From assembly GCF_003965815.1 (NCBI RefSeq), contig NZ_RXOE01000003.1, forward strand, positions 124,001-188,000: 64,000 nt of DNA. Direction: 5' to 3'. The stretch is from Variovorax gossypii. Its GTDB lineage: Bacteria; Pseudomonadota; Gammaproteobacteria; Burkholderiales; Burkholderiaceae_C. The notes under the pieces were generated by a model. That model was not told where the DNA came from. It made no database searches and saw only the letters and a program-made list of their open reading frames with translations. The position numbers and the translations under genes were made by a program. Position 1 is the stretch's first letter, and each line of letters opens with the position of its first letter. Positions 1-9,856 of this stretch are shown here, one piece after another.

Positions 1-449
1 TCTACTTCATCACGCAGGCGGCCGTGTGGCCGGCGGTGTGCAAGGTCATCGGCGAGGAAGGCTGGATCGACGACGAGGCCTACGCCACGCCGGCCGCACG
101 CCTGCTGCACCTGAAGCCGATCTTCGCGCGTATCGAGCAGTGGACCATGACCAAGACCAAGTTCGAGGCCATGGACATCCTCAACGAGTACGACATTCCC
201 TGCGGGCCGATCCTGTCGATGAAGGAGATCGCCGCGGACGAATCGCTGCGCGAGACCGGCACCATCGTCGAGGTCGACCACCCGGTGCGCGGCAAGTACC
301 TGACGGTGGGCAACCCCATCAAGATGTCCGACAGCCCGACGGTGGTGACGCGTTCGCCGCTGCTCGGCGAACACACCGAGGAAGTGCTGAGGCAGCTCGG
401 CTACGGCGCGGACGACCTGGCGACCCTGCGGGCCGAACGCGTGATCTGA
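1..449 (+). CDS. frc: Formyl-CoA:oxalate CoA-transferase, C-terminal part
   Basis: Class III CoA-transferase that moves CoA from formyl-CoA to oxalate, feeding oxalyl-CoA decarboxylase. The reading frame is open from base 3, so the gene starts upstream of the window; about 148 C-terminal residues are present. Visible family features are the segment around [17 protein letters not shown], the [17 protein letters not shown] stretch (the C-terminal-domain region before the substrate-facing loop), [16 protein letters not shown] and the terminal [18 protein letters not shown]. The N-terminal catalytic Asp is outside the window. The oxalate/formate antiporter and formate dehydrogenase downstream support the oxalate assignment over other class III transferases. 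Confidence 0.85.
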   Translation, partial: YFITQAAVWPAVCKVIGEEGWIDDEAYATPAARLLHLKPIFARIEQWTMTKTKFEAMDILNEYDIPCGPILSMKEIAADESLRETGTIVEVDHPVRGKYLTVGNPIKMSDSPTVVTRSPLLGEHTEEVLRQLGYGADDLATLRAERVI

Positions 450-683
450 GGCGCGGCGCAGGCCCGCCTTCCCGTCATCTTCGAGTCTTGAGACAGCGCC
501 GCCTGCGGGCGACGCAGAGGGTTCCTGCGCCTGCGAATTGCGCGCCTCCGGTCCATAACTCCTGGTGAATGGTTTTTATAAATTCATTTAATTTTTATTT
601 ATCGTCCATCGATCCTACATTTTGAACTCGCCGGAATTTCTCGATCAATTCAACCTCTTCGGCATTCATTCAAGGAGAAGATC
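450..683. promoter_or_regulatory. AT-rich intergenic stretch before a small hypothetical gene
   Basis: After frc the composition drops sharply: positions 567-620 are dominated by A and T (a TTTTTATAAATTC-like stretch and TTTTTATTTAT), very unlike the flanking GC-rich genes. A purine-rich ribosome-binding site (AAGGAGAAG) sits at about 671-679, just before the ATG at 684. This probably carries the promoter of the 105-residue protein gene. I cannot assign a sigma factor with confidence. Confidence 0.45.
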
Positions 684-1001
684 ATGGAAAACCATTCGCC
701 CGTCCAATACTGGCGCGATGAAATCGAACGCAATGCCTACAACGCCGCATTCTTCGAATTGGGATTGCGCTGGCATTGGGACGGAGAGACCTACGACCGC
801 CTGATGGGCCTCGGCCAGGATGCGAACGAGCGAATCGGCCATTACCTGAAGACCCACCAGCCGCATCTCCTGAAGGCCTACGACGCCGAATTCCTGGCGG
901 TCGCCATCGAGCAGAAGAAGGAAATTCACAGAAAGCGGGAAATGGCCTCTTCGAGCTATTTCAATTGGGCCGAAAGCCACGGCGTCGAGCTCGGCGCCTG
1001 A
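684..1001 (+). CDS. Hypothetical protein, 105 aa
   Basis: I do not recognise a family. The protein is soluble-looking, rich in Glu, His, Trp and Tyr, with no signal peptide or membrane segment; it begins [17 protein letters not shown] and ends in a mixed helical region. The start is well supported by AAGGAGAAG five bases upstream. The gene is less GC-rich than frc and sucC on either side and has its own AT-rich leader, so it may be separately transcribed or more recently acquired. It lies between frc and the sucCD-like pair in the same direction, with 35 bases to sucC. A role in oxalate metabolism is only guilt by association. Confidence 0.6.
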   Translation: MENHSPVQYWRDEIERNAYNAAFFELGLRWHWDGETYDRLMGLGQDANERIGHYLKTHQPHLLKAYDAEFLAVAIEQKKEIHRKREMASSSYFNWAESHGVELGA

Positions 1002-1036
1002 ATTCCTCCAATTCAAATGAACGACCCGTTCCGGCC

Positions 1037-2215
<1,179 letters not shown>

Positions 2216-2249
2216 AGCGCTCATCCCCAAAGTCGATGGAGCTTGCGAC

Positions 2250-3149
2250 ATGTCCATCCTGATCAACAAGCACACCCGCGTCATCACGCAGGGCATCACC
2301 GGCAAGACGGGCCAGTTCCACACGCAGGCCTGCTTGGAGTACGGCAACGGCAGGCACTGCTTCGTCGCGGGCGTGAACCCGCTGAAGGGCGGCCAGTCGA
2401 TGGCAGGCATTCCGATCTTCGGCACCGTGAAGGAAGCCAAGGCAGAGACCGGAGCGACCGTCTCCGTGATCTACGTGCCGCCGCCTTTCGCCGCAGCCGC
2501 GATCGACGAGGCGGTGGATGCGGAGCTCGACCTCGTCATCTGCATCACCGAAGGCATTCCGGTGCGTGACATGATCCGCACGCGGCATCGCATGCAGGGC
2601 AGCAAGACCCAGCTGCTGGGCCCCAACTGCCCGGGGCTCATCACGCCCGGCGAGATCAAGATCGGCATCATGCCCGGCCACATCCACCAGCGAGGGCGCA
2701 TCGGCGTGGTCTCGCGCTCGGGCACGCTGACCTACGAGGCCGCGAGCCAGCTCGCGAGCTTCGGCATCGGGCAGTCGACGGTGGTCGGTATCGGCGGCGA
2801 TCCGGTCGGCGGACTGCGGCACATCGACGTGCTGAAGATGTTCAACGACGACCCGCGCACCGACGCGGTGATCATGGTCGGCGAGATCGGCGGCGACGCC
2901 GAGGAGCAATGCGCGCGCTGGATCCGCGACCACATGACCAAGCCCGTGGTCGGCTTCATCGCGGGCGCCAGCGCGCCGCCCGGCAAGCGCATGGGCCATG
3001 CGGGCGCCATCGTCTCCGGAGGCCGCGGCACCGCGCAGGAAAAGCTCGCGGTCATGAAGGAATGCGGCATCCACGTCACGCGCAATCCGGCGGACATGGG
3101 GAAGCTGCTGGCCTCGCTCGTGATTCCCGACTACCTCCCGTTCGACTGA
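2250..3149 (+). CDS. sucD: Succinyl-CoA synthetase-like alpha subunit
   Basis: 299 residues, matching SucD/MtkB. It carries the CoA-binding N-terminal domain ([24 protein letters not shown], then VNPLKGGQ) and the phosphohistidine segment [20 protein letters not shown], where the His accepts the phosphate passed between subunits. [21 protein letters not shown] is the typical linker between domains. With the upstream beta subunit it would form the heteromeric ADP/ATP-dependent acyl-CoA ligase. It is in tandem with that gene, and an FAH-family gene follows after 51 bases. A pair inside an oxalate cluster could supply or recycle acyl-CoA for Frc-type CoA transfer; that is inference. Confidence 0.87.
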   Translation: MSILINKHTRVITQGITGKTGQFHTQACLEYGNGRHCFVAGVNPLKGGQSMAGIPIFGTVKEAKAETGATVSVIYVPPPFAAAAIDEAVDAELDLVICITEGIPVRDMIRTRHRMQGSKTQLLGPNCPGLITPGEIKIGIMPGHIHQRGRIGVVSRSGTLTYEAASQLASFGIGQSTVVGIGGDPVGGLRHIDVLKMFNDDPRTDAVIMVGEIGGDAEEQCARWIRDHMTKPVVGFIAGASAPPGKRMGHAGAIVSGGRGTAQEKLAVMKECGIHVTRNPADMGKLLASLVIPDYLPFD

Positions 3150-3200
3150 CCGACCGGCGACGGGCCCGAATTCTCATCAATCCAGAAAGCAGATAACAAC

Positions 3201-3983
3201 ATGGAACAGCAGCACCAGCAGAGGAAATGGGTCCGCTTCGAGCACGCGGGCGGCATCGGCTTCGGCACGCTCGAGGGCGACGCCGTGCACGAACGCCGGG
3301 GCGACATGTTCGGCAGCTCCGAGCCCACCGGCCGCGTGTTCGCGCTGGAGGGGCTGCAGCTGCTCACGCCGACCGAGCCCACCAAGGTGATCGCGCTGTG
3401 GAACAACTTCCACGCGCTCGGCGCCAAGCTCAGCCTGCCGGTGCCGGCCGAGCCGCTGTATCTGCTGAAGACGCCCAACTCGTACCTTTCGCCCGGCGCG
3501 CCCATCCGCAAGCCGCTGTGCGACGGCAAGGTCGTGTTCGAGGGCGAGCTCGGCATCGTCATCGGCAAGACCGCCACCGCCGTGTCGGAAGCCGATGCGC
3601 TCGACCATGTGTTCGGCTACACCTGCGCCAACGACGTGACGGTGGCCGACATCCTCAACCGCGACGCCTCCTTCGCGCAGTGGGTGCGCGCCAAGGGCTT
3701 CGACACCTTCTGCCCCATGGGCCCGGTGGTCGCCACCGGCCTCGATCCCGCCACGCTCACCGTGACCACGCTGCTCAACGGCGAGGTGCGCCAGGACTAT
3801 CCGATCAGCGACATGCGCTTTTCGGTGCAGCAGCTCGTGAGCCTCATCTCGCAGGACATGACGCTGCACCGCGGCGACGTGATCCTCTGCGGCACCTCGG
3901 TCGGCGTCGGCTCCATGAAGCCCGGCAGCCTCGTGGAGATCGAGATCGGCGGCATCGGAAAGCTCAGCAACCGCTTCGGCTGA
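3201..3983 (+). CDS. Fumarylacetoacetate hydrolase (FAH) family protein
   Basis: 260 residues with a single FAH fold, as in 5-oxopent-3-ene-1,2,5-tricarboxylate decarboxylase, fumarylpyruvate hydrolase or oxaloacetate tautomerase/acylpyruvase members. The core is recognisable: VIALWNNFHALGAKL, then LKTPNSYLSPGAPI, the metal-binding acidic segment FEGELGIVIGK, and GYTCANDVTVADIL, followed by KGFDTFCPMGPVVATG and the glycine-rich LCGTSVGVGSMKPGSLVEIEI near the end. Members hydrolyse or decarboxylate beta-diketo acids with Mg or Mn in the cytosol. The exact substrate cannot be read from sequence. Short gaps to sucD and to the following reductase suggest one operon. Confidence 0.8.
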   Translation: MEQQHQQRKWVRFEHAGGIGFGTLEGDAVHERRGDMFGSSEPTGRVFALEGLQLLTPTEPTKVIALWNNFHALGAKLSLPVPAEPLYLLKTPNSYLSPGAPIRKPLCDGKVVFEGELGIVIGKTATAVSEADALDHVFGYTCANDVTVADILNRDASFAQWVRAKGFDTFCPMGPVVATGLDPATLTVTTLLNGEVRQDYPISDMRFSVQQLVSLISQDMTLHRGDVILCGTSVGVGSMKPGSLVEIEIGGIGKLSNRFG

Positions 3984-4029
3984 ACGCAGCAGAAGGGTCG
4001 CGCAAGGATTTCAACTCTTGGGGATCGAC

Positions 4030-5043
4030 ATGAAGATTGCAATCATCGGCGCAGGCGCCATCGGCGGACTGGTCGGCGCAAAACTCGCGCTGGCCGGCGA
4101 GGACGTCACGTTCATCGTGCGCGGCGCCAACCTCGACGCCATATCGCGCAACGGCATCAAGCTGGTCTCGGCCGAAGGCGAGGAGCAGGTGGCGCGCAAC
4201 GTGAAGGCCACCGACCGCTACGACGAGGCCGGCCCGCAGGACATCGTCGTGCTCGCGATGAAGGCCCACCAGGTCGAGGCCGTGGCCAACGACGTGCCGA
4301 AGCTCTTCGGGCCCGACACGGTGGTCGTGACCATGCAGAACGGCATCCCGTACTGGTACTTCCACAAGCACGGCGGCGCGCTCGAGGGCACGCCGGTGCG
4401 CAGCGTCGATCCTTCGGGCACCGTCGCGGCGAAGATCCCGGCGCAGCGCGTGATCGGCTGCGTGGTCTATCCGGCGTCGGAGCTCATCGCGCCCGGCGTG
4501 GTCAAGCACATCGAGGGCGACCGCTTCCCGGTCGGCGAGCTCGACGGCTCGGCCAGCGAGCGCGTGAACCGCGTCTCGGCCTGCTTCACCGGCGCGGGCT
4601 TCAAGGCGCCGGTGCTCGACAACATCCGCGCCGAGATCTGGCTCAAGCTGTGGGGCAACCTGACCTTCAACCCGATCAGCAGCCTCTCGCACTCGACCCT
4701 CGTCGACATCTGCCAGTACCCGCCTTCGCGCGAGCTGGCCGCCGCGATGATGCGCGAGGCCCAGGCCGTCGCGCACAAGCTCGGCATCGAGTTTCGCGTG
4801 ACGCTCGAGAAGCGCATCGCGGGCGCGGAGAAAGTCGGCAAGCACAAGACCTCGATGCTGCAGGACGTGGAAGCGGGCCGCGCGCCCGAGATCGACGCGC
4901 TGGTCGGCGCGGTGGTCGAGCTGGCCCGGCTCACCGAGACGCCCACGCCGCACATCGACACCGTCTACAGCCTCGTCAAGCTGCTCGCGCGCACCATGGA
5001 AGACCAGCGCGGCCGCGTGAAGCTGCACGAGATCGCGGCATGA
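4030..5043 (+). CDS. 2-dehydropantoate 2-reductase family protein
   Basis: 337 residues. The N-terminal Rossmann motif IAIIGAGAIGGLVGAKLALAG binds NADP; the C-terminal ApbA domain has the catalytic-Lys segment AEIWLKLWGNLTFNPISSL and the conserved STL. KetoA-type enzymes reduce ketopantoate to pantoate for CoA synthesis, but many paralogues act on other 2-oxo acids. I start at the ATG at 4030, which gives MKIAIIGAG directly; an upstream in-frame ATG would add only four residues. It is 46 bases after the FAH gene. A pantothenate role would fit a CoA-consuming pathway, but a paralogue acting on a catabolic 2-oxo acid is equally possible. Confidence 0.8.
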   Translation: MKIAIIGAGAIGGLVGAKLALAGEDVTFIVRGANLDAISRNGIKLVSAEGEEQVARNVKATDRYDEAGPQDIVVLAMKAHQVEAVANDVPKLFGPDTVVVTMQNGIPYWYFHKHGGALEGTPVRSVDPSGTVAAKIPAQRVIGCVVYPASELIAPGVVKHIEGDRFPVGELDGSASERVNRVSACFTGAGFKAPVLDNIRAEIWLKLWGNLTFNPISSLSHSTLVDICQYPPSRELAAAMMREAQAVAHKLGIEFRVTLEKRIAGAEKVGKHKTSMLQDVEAGRAPEIDALVGAVVELARLTETPTPHIDTVYSLVKLLARTMEDQRGRVKLHEIAA

Positions 5044-5053
5044 GCGCGATGCC

Positions 5054-5173
5054 TTGCTCCCTCTCCCCTCGGGGAGAGGGCGGGGGTGAGGGGGGTGGCC
5101 TTCGCGCGCACCCCGCCTCGATCACCGCCGTCGGCCCTCACCCCAACCCTCTCCCCAAGGGGAGAGGGAGCAA
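5054..5173. repeat. Long imperfect inverted repeat (REP-like element)
   Basis: The arms TTGCTCCCTCTCCCC (5054-5068) and GGGGAGAGGGAGCAA (5159-5173) are exact reverse complements. Inside each arm is a further small hairpin (CTCTCCCC/GGGGAGAG), and GGGTGAGGGG is mirrored by CCCTCACCCC. The whole block fills the gap between the reductase gene and pyruvate kinase. Such CTCTCCCC-GGGGAGAG palindromes are widespread extragenic repeats in proteobacteria. It could also act as a transcript-end hairpin. Confidence 0.75.
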
Positions 5174-5197
5174 TACCCTGGATCCCGAGGTCCGTCG

Positions 5198-6616
5198 ATG
5201 AGACGCACGCGCAGCGCCAGGATCGTCGCCACCCTCGGCCCGTCCACCACCGAGGAGCCGGCCATTCGCGAGCTGTTCGAGCGCGGCGTGGACGTGTTCA
5301 GGCTCAACTTCAGCCACGGCACGCAGCACGACCACGCGCGGCGCCTCGAGACCATCCGCCGCCTGGAGCGGGAGTCGGGCCGGCCCATCGGCATCCTGCT
5401 CGACCTGCAGGGGCCGAAGCTGCGCCTGGGCACCTTCGAGGGCGGCCGCGCGCAGCTCGATGCGGGCGCGCGCTTCAGGCTCGACATGGACAAGGCAGCA
5501 GGCAATGCACGCCGCGCGCCGCTGCCGCATCCGGAAATCTTCGCCGCGCTGCAGGACGGCACCGAGCTGCTGCTCGACGACGGCAAGCTGCGGCTGCGCG
5601 TGGACAGCCACGGCCCCGACTTCGCCGAGACCACGGTGCTGGTCGGCGGCCCGATCTCGGACCGCAAGGGCGTCAACGTGCCCAGCGTGCTGCTGCCGAT
5701 CTCGCCGCTCACGCCGAAGGACCGCGACGACCTGGCCTTCGGCCTGTCGATGGGCGTGGACTGGGTCGCGCTCTCCTTCGTGCAGCGGCCCGAGGACATC
5801 GAGGAGGCGCGCGCCATCATCGGCTCGCGCGCCTGGATCATGGCCAAGCTGGAGAAGCCGGCGGCCATCGAGCACCTGGACGCGATCGTCGCGCTGTGCG
5901 ACGGCATCATGGTGGCGCGCGGCGACCTCGGCGTGGAGCTGCCGCCGGAGCAGGTGCCCGAGCTGCAGAGGCTGATCGTGCGCGCCTGCCGCAAGCGCGG
6001 AAAGCCGGTGGTGGTGGCGACGCAGATGCTCGAATCGATGATCGCCTCGCCGGTGCCCACGCGCGCAGAGGTGTCCGACGTGGCGACAGCCGTGTACGAC
6101 GGCGTCGATGCGGTGATGCTCTCGGCCGAGTCGGCCTCCGGCAAGTATCCGTTCGAGGCGGTCGCGATGATGGACCGCATCATCGCGCGCGTGGAGGCCG
6201 ACCCGTCATACCGCGCGGGCATCGACGCCACGCACGATGCGGCGCGGTCGACCACGGCCGACGCCGTGTGCGCCTCGCTGCGCCAGGTGGCTTCGCTGCT
6301 CGCGCCGGCGGCGACCGTCACCTACACCTCCTCAGGTTTCACGAGCCTGCGCGCCGCGCGCGAGCGCCCTGCAGTGCCCATCCTGAGCCTCACGCCCGAC
6401 ATCGCCGCGGCGCGCCGCATGGCGATGGTCTGGGGCGTGCACGCGGTGCTGGTGGACGACGTGCACGACGTGGGCGAGATGATCGACTGCGCCTGCCGCA
6501 CGGCGCGCGCCGAAGGCTTCGCGAAAGAAGGCGACGACGTGGTGGTGGTGGCGGGCCTGCCCTTCGGGCAGTCGGGCACCACCAACCTGCTGCACGTTGC
6601 CCGAATACCGCGCTGA
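5198..6616 (+). CDS. pyk: Pyruvate kinase
   Basis: 472 residues, normal length. It converts phosphoenolpyruvate and ADP to pyruvate and ATP in the cytosol. Landmarks: RIVATLGPST at the N-terminus, RLNFSHGT, LLDLQGPKLRLGTF, the active-site signature IMAKLEKPAAIEHLDAIV with the catalytic Lys, and MVARGDLGVELPPEQVP, followed by VATQMLESMI and AEVSDVATAVYDGVDAVMLSAESASGKYP. The C-terminal alpha/beta domain ends near LLHVARIPR. The start at 5198 gives the expected N-terminus; it follows the inverted repeat directly. Its place next to oxalate/formate genes may reflect assimilation of C2/C3 acids, but the gene itself is a standard one. Confidence 0.93.
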   Translation: MRRTRSARIVATLGPSTTEEPAIRELFERGVDVFRLNFSHGTQHDHARRLETIRRLERESGRPIGILLDLQGPKLRLGTFEGGRAQLDAGARFRLDMDKAAGNARRAPLPHPEIFAALQDGTELLLDDGKLRLRVDSHGPDFAETTVLVGGPISDRKGVNVPSVLLPISPLTPKDRDDLAFGLSMGVDWVALSFVQRPEDIEEARAIIGSRAWIMAKLEKPAAIEHLDAIVALCDGIMVARGDLGVELPPEQVPELQRLIVRACRKRGKPVVVATQMLESMIASPVPTRAEVSDVATAVYDGVDAVMLSAESASGKYPFEAVAMMDRIIARVEADPSYRAGIDATHDAARSTTADAVCASLRQVASLLAPAATVTYTSSGFTSLRAARERPAVPILSLTPDIAAARRMAMVWGVHAVLVDDVHDVGEMIDCACRTARAEGFAKEGDDVVVVAGLPFGQSGTTNLLHVARIPR

Positions 6617-6637
6617 GCGCTGCAGCAGGCGGCCCCC

Positions 6638-7561
6638 ATGAAGCACGCGACCCTGCGCCAGCTGAAGGTCTTCGAGGCGGTGGCACGGCTGTTGAGCTTC
6701 TCGCGCGCGGCCGAGGAGCTGCACCTCACGCAGCCCGCCGTTTCCACGCAGGTGCGCAAGCTCGAGGAGCACGCGGGCAATGCGCTCTTCGAGCAGTTCG
6801 GCAAGAAGGTGTATCTCACGGCCGCGGGCAGCGAGCTGCTGCAGATCAGCCGCGCGATCATCCAGCAGTTCGAGGCTGCAGAGAACGCGATGATGCAGTT
6901 CAAGGGCGTCTCGGGCGGCAAGCTCAACGTGGGCGTGATCAGCGCGGGCGACTACTTCTTTCCGCGCCTGCTGGTCGAGTTCGCGAGCCGCCACCAGGGC
7001 GTGACGTTGAACTTCACCGTGCACAACCGAGCGGGGCTTTTGACCCACATCGCTGAGAACCTCACGGACCTGGCGATCATGGTGCGCCCGCCCACCGACC
7101 TCGACACCGTCAACCAGCCTTTCGCGCCGCACCCTTACGTGATCGTCGCGGCGCCGGGCCATCCGCTGGTGGGCGAGAAACGGATCGCGGTGCAACGCCT
7201 GATGCGCGAGCCCTTCGTGGTGCGCGAGAAGGCGTCCGACACCTGGCATTCGATGGAAGACGGCTTCGGCGGCGACCTGAGCGGCATCAACATCGCGATG
7301 GAGATCCGCAGCACCGAGACCATCAAGCAGGCCGTGATCGCGGGCATGGGCGTGAGCTTCGTGTCGGCGCATACCGTGAGCCAGGAGTTGCGCGCGGGCA
7401 GCCTTCGCGTGCTCGACGTCGAGGGCTTTCCTCTGATGCTCAACTGGTACGTGGTGCATCGGCGCAGCAAGCGGCTGCCGCCGGTGGCGCAGGCCTTCAA
7501 GGACTTCCTGCTGAGCGACGGGCCCTCGCTGATCTCGCAGATCGTGCCCTTCGAGGGCTAG
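6638..7561 (+). CDS. LysR-family transcriptional regulator (CbbR/OxlR-like)
   Basis: 307 residues: an N-terminal winged helix-turn-helix (residues about 1-62, LRQLKVFEAVARLLSFSRAAEELHLTQPAVSTQVRKLEEHAG) and a periplasmic-binding-like effector domain. The N-terminal half strongly resembles the CbbR/CysB-like subgroup, which senses metabolites in carbon fixation or C1 metabolism. It is 21 bases downstream of pyk in the same direction and is followed by a bidirectional hairpin. It is a plausible regulator of the surrounding oxalate/formate genes, because oxalate clusters often carry a LysR regulator; the effector is unknown. Confidence 0.85.
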   Translation: MKHATLRQLKVFEAVARLLSFSRAAEELHLTQPAVSTQVRKLEEHAGNALFEQFGKKVYLTAAGSELLQISRAIIQQFEAAENAMMQFKGVSGGKLNVGVISAGDYFFPRLLVEFASRHQGVTLNFTVHNRAGLLTHIAENLTDLAIMVRPPTDLDTVNQPFAPHPYVIVAAPGHPLVGEKRIAVQRLMREPFVVREKASDTWHSMEDGFGGDLSGINIAMEIRSTETIKQAVIAGMGVSFVSAHTVSQELRAGSLRVLDVEGFPLMLNWYVVHRRSKRLPPVAQAFKDFLLSDGPSLISQIVPFEG

Positions 7562-7600
7562 AAAGAAAAAGAGCGCGGCGACTGAATCGCGCGCGCTCTT
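7561..7600 (-). terminator. Rho-independent terminator between convergent genes
   Basis: Arms AAGAGCGCG-GCGA and TCGC-GCGCGCTCTT (7569-7600) form a stem with a CTGAA loop and one bulged base. On the minus strand it is followed by a T-rich run (TTTTTCTTTC), so it is best read as the terminator of the small gene 7628-7792; it also closes the LysR gene on the plus strand. Confidence 0.7.
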
Positions 7601-7627
7601 CGGGAGAAGTGAATCCGGCGTTGCGGC

Positions 7628-7792
7628 TCAACGCTGCACGGGCGCCGAACGGCGCTGCATCAGTGCGGTGCGCGCGGCCTTGTAGAAGATCACGATGGGC
7701 ATCACGGCGAACAGCTCGCGCATGATGTTGCCGGCGGTCGACGAGGAAGCGGGGGCGCGCAGTGCGTTGGAATCGATGGTGGTGTGGCTCAT
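7628..7792 (-). CDS. Small hypothetical membrane-associated protein, 54 aa
   Basis: Reading the minus strand from the ATG at 7792 gives 54 residues: MSHTTIDSNALRAPASSS, then a hydrophobic stretch NIMRELFAVMPIVIFYKAA, ending RTALMQRRSAPVQR. The start is supported by GGAG seven bases upstream, and the gene is followed by a good terminator. The single hydrophobic segment (about residues 25-40) with a basic C-terminal tail suggests a small membrane-associated protein. It lies opposite to the LysR gene and divergent from oxlT, with a TTGAC-N4-GTCAA dyad in its upstream region. No function can be assigned. Confidence 0.6.
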   Translation of the reverse strand: MSHTTIDSNALRAPASSSTAGNIMRELFAVMPIVIFYKAARTALMQRRSAPVQR

Positions 7793-7898
7793 TGAGTGCT
7801 CCAAAAAAAGAATCTGAAACTGAATCGGAAAGACCGAAGGGATTACCCTGAATTTTAGGGTTTACCCTAGACGAGAGCAAACGCGATTTTTGCGTTTC

Positions 7899-7912
7899 TT
7901 GACCTAGGTCAA
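7899..7912. promoter_or_regulatory. Palindromic operator candidate TTGAC-CTAG-GTCAA
   Basis: A perfect 14-bp palindrome, TTGACCTAGGTCAA. The TTGAN4 half-site and 4-base spacer resemble FNR/CRP-superfamily sites (TTGAT-N4-ATCAA) with the inner A:T pair changed to C:G. It is one of three such dyads in the oxalate/formate region. Confidence 0.55.
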
Positions 7913-8239
7913 TTTTTCCTTGTCGGACCAGGCGCCGGATACGCCTCGGGTTCCGCTGCCAGGGCCTCTGTCGGAGCCCCTGCCAGAGCCGTTCGAAAGA
8001 GCATCGGATGCACGCGCAACGCGCATCGCGAAGCCATCGAAAACATCGCGCGAACCGTCGCTTGCATCGCGCAAGCATCACGCGGAAATCATCGAAGTTC
8101 CGTCGTCGATTTCTCTTCATTCATGCAACGCGAACGCATCGTTGGATGCGTCTCGCAGAGCACTCTCTTCACGCATCGAATGCAGTGCGATTTCATAGGG
8201 ATACCTCGGGGGTTCCGAGAGAGCGCGATTCGTGTGAAC

Positions 8240-8253
8240 TTGACTGAGGTCAA
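8240..8253. promoter_or_regulatory. Palindromic operator candidate TTGAC-TGAG-GTCAA
   Basis: TTGACTGAGGTCAA, 175 bp before the oxlT start codon. Same 5-4-5 architecture as 7899-7912 and 10489-10502; the flanking bases C...G extend the symmetry by one pair. Confidence 0.55.
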
Positions 8254-8427
8254 GAGTTTTTGAGTCGCTCGGTCCGACAGTCATCCACGCGCAGACAACT
8301 GGTGATTCCCATGCCGTGTATCGATGTCAACGAGGCCTCGTCGCCCGTCGATGCGCACTGATCGCTCGACTGATTGCCCTGCTTTTGCAGCCTGTCGGAT
8401 TTCAACGAAAACACCAAGGACAACTCC

Positions 8428-9750
8428 ATGACTCGGCCCACCTCCACGATCGCAGGATCCAACCCCGCGATGTACCCCCCGTCCGAAACCTATGGCGCCA
8501 GCGCGACCCGATCCGAGGCGTACCGATGGGGTCAATTGCTCATAGGCATCGTCTGCATGGCGATGATCGCCAACCTGCAGTACGGCTGGACGCTTTTCGT
8601 CAATCCGATCGCAGACAAGCATGGCTGGAGTCGCGCGGCGATCCAGGTCGCGTTCACCATCTTCGTCCTCACCGAGACCTGGCTCGTGCCCATCGAGGGC
8701 TACCTCGTCGACCGCTTCGGGCCACGCCCCGTGGTGCTGGTGGGCGGCGTGCTGTGCGGCGTCGGCTGGGTGCTCAACTCGGTGGCCGACTCGCTGGCGC
8801 TGCTGTACATCGCGGCGGCCGTCGGGGGCATCGGCGCGGGCGCCGTCTACGGCACCTGCGTGGGCAATGCGCTCAAGTGGTTCCCCGACCGGCGCGGCCT
8901 CGCGGCGGGCATGACCGCGGCGGGCTTCGGCGCGGGCTCGGCGCTCACGATCATCCCGATCTCCGCGATGATCAAGTCCAGCGGCTACGAAGCAGCGTTT
9001 CTCTATTTTGGGATCGGGCAGGGACTGATCGTGTTCCTGCTCGCATGGATGCTGACCCGCGCTCCCGATCATGCAAAGGCTTCGGGAAGCCGCAACGTGC
9101 AGCAGTCGCGCCGCGACTACGCGCCGTCCGAGGTACTGCGCTCGCCGGTGTTCTGGGTGATGTACGCGATGTTCGTGATGGTGGCGGCCGGCGGCCTGAT
9201 GGCCACCGCGCAGCTCGCGCCCATCGCCAAGGACTTCAAGATCATCGACGTGCCGGTGAACATCATGGGCCTGGTGCTGCCCGCGCTGACCTTCGCGCTG
9301 GCCATCGACCGCGTGCTCAACGGCCTCACGCGGCCCTTCTTCGGCTGGGTGTCCGACAAGATCGGCCGCGAGCAGACCATGTTCATCGCCTTCGCGATCG
9401 AGTCGGTCGGCATCCTGATGCTCTACCACTACGGCCAGAACCCGATCCTCTTCGTGATCCTCACCGGCATCGTGTTCTTCGCCTGGGGCGAGATCTACAG
9501 CCTGTTCCCCTCGACCTGCGCCGACACCTTCGGCTCCAAGTTCGCGGCATCGAACGCCGGCATGCTCTACACCGCCAAGGGCACGGCCTCCCTGCTGGTG
9601 CCGCTGTCGAGCGTGCTGGCCGCCTCCACCGGCAGCTGGCAGGCCGTCTTCATCGCGGCCAGCGCGGTCAATGCGCTCGCCGCGCTCATGGCCTGGTTCG
9701 TGCTGCGGCCGATGCGCCGCAAGCACATCGAGGCGAGCCGTACCGAATAG
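8428..9750 (+). CDS. oxlT: Oxalate/formate antiporter-like MFS transporter
   Basis: 440 residues with about twelve hydrophobic segments. The N-terminal part matches OxlT-type carriers: MANLQYGWTLFVNPI-like helix 1, RAAIQVAFTIFVLTETW, then the MFS loop VDRFGPRPVVLVGGVLCGVGW, GAVYGTCVGNALKWFPDRRGLAAGMTAAGFG, and in the second half RPFFGWVSDKIGREQTM. The family exchanges oxalate for formate across the inner membrane. The ATG at 8428 has AAGGA eight bases upstream. A longer frame to 8374 lacks such a site. Neighbouring frc and fds genes support oxalate import or formate export. A strong terminator follows. Confidence 0.85.
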   Translation: MTRPTSTIAGSNPAMYPPSETYGASATRSEAYRWGQLLIGIVCMAMIANLQYGWTLFVNPIADKHGWSRAAIQVAFTIFVLTETWLVPIEGYLVDRFGPRPVVLVGGVLCGVGWVLNSVADSLALLYIAAAVGGIGAGAVYGTCVGNALKWFPDRRGLAAGMTAAGFGAGSALTIIPISAMIKSSGYEAAFLYFGIGQGLIVFLLAWMLTRAPDHAKASGSRNVQQSRRDYAPSEVLRSPVFWVMYAMFVMVAAGGLMATAQLAPIAKDFKIIDVPVNIMGLVLPALTFALAIDRVLNGLTRPFFGWVSDKIGREQTMFIAFAIESVGILMLYHYGQNPILFVILTGIVFFAWGEIYSLFPSTCADTFGSKFAASNAGMLYTAKGTASLLVPLSSVLAASTGSWQAVFIAASAVNALAALMAWFVLRPMRRKHIEASRTE

Positions 9751-9803
9751 AACAACTTCAGGCCGCCATCGCCGGTACCATCCGGACATTCCTTCCCCCA
9801 CAC

Positions 9804-9833
9804 AGCCCCGCCATGAAGATGGCGGGGCTTTTT
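9804..9833 (+). terminator. Rho-independent terminator after oxlT
   Basis: AGCCCCGCCAT (9804-9814), loop GAAG, ATGGCGGGGCT (9819-9829), then a T run. The 11-bp stem is perfect. The next gene starts only 24 bases later, so its promoter or read-through must overlap this hairpin. Confidence 0.88.
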
Positions 9834-9856
9834 GCCGATGAACAGGAGCCCCCGCA

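Larger units (their letters stand above)
7793..8427. promoter_or_regulatory. 635-bp divergent control region upstream of oxlT
   Basis: The region holds two similar dyads (7899-7912 and 8240-8253), an AGGGT/ACCCT inverted repeat at about 7846-7868, and a stretch rich in ATCGCG/GCATCG words (about 7990-8170). A possible minus-strand -10 (TAAAAT at 7852-7857) would put the first dyad about 60 bp upstream of the start site of the 54-aa gene. The ORF-like stretch at 7920-8198 has no ribosome-binding site or coding character, and I see no gene here. Confidence 0.5.

Noticed and set aside
7920-8198. A 92-codon frame in the oxlT upstream region.
   Set aside because: No ribosome-binding site, no recognisable sequence, codon choice unlike the neighbours, and it lies between regulatory dyads.
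7793-8427. Riboswitch or structured leader before oxlT.
   Set aside because: No conserved riboswitch elements recognised; the structure seen is limited to short protein-type dyads.
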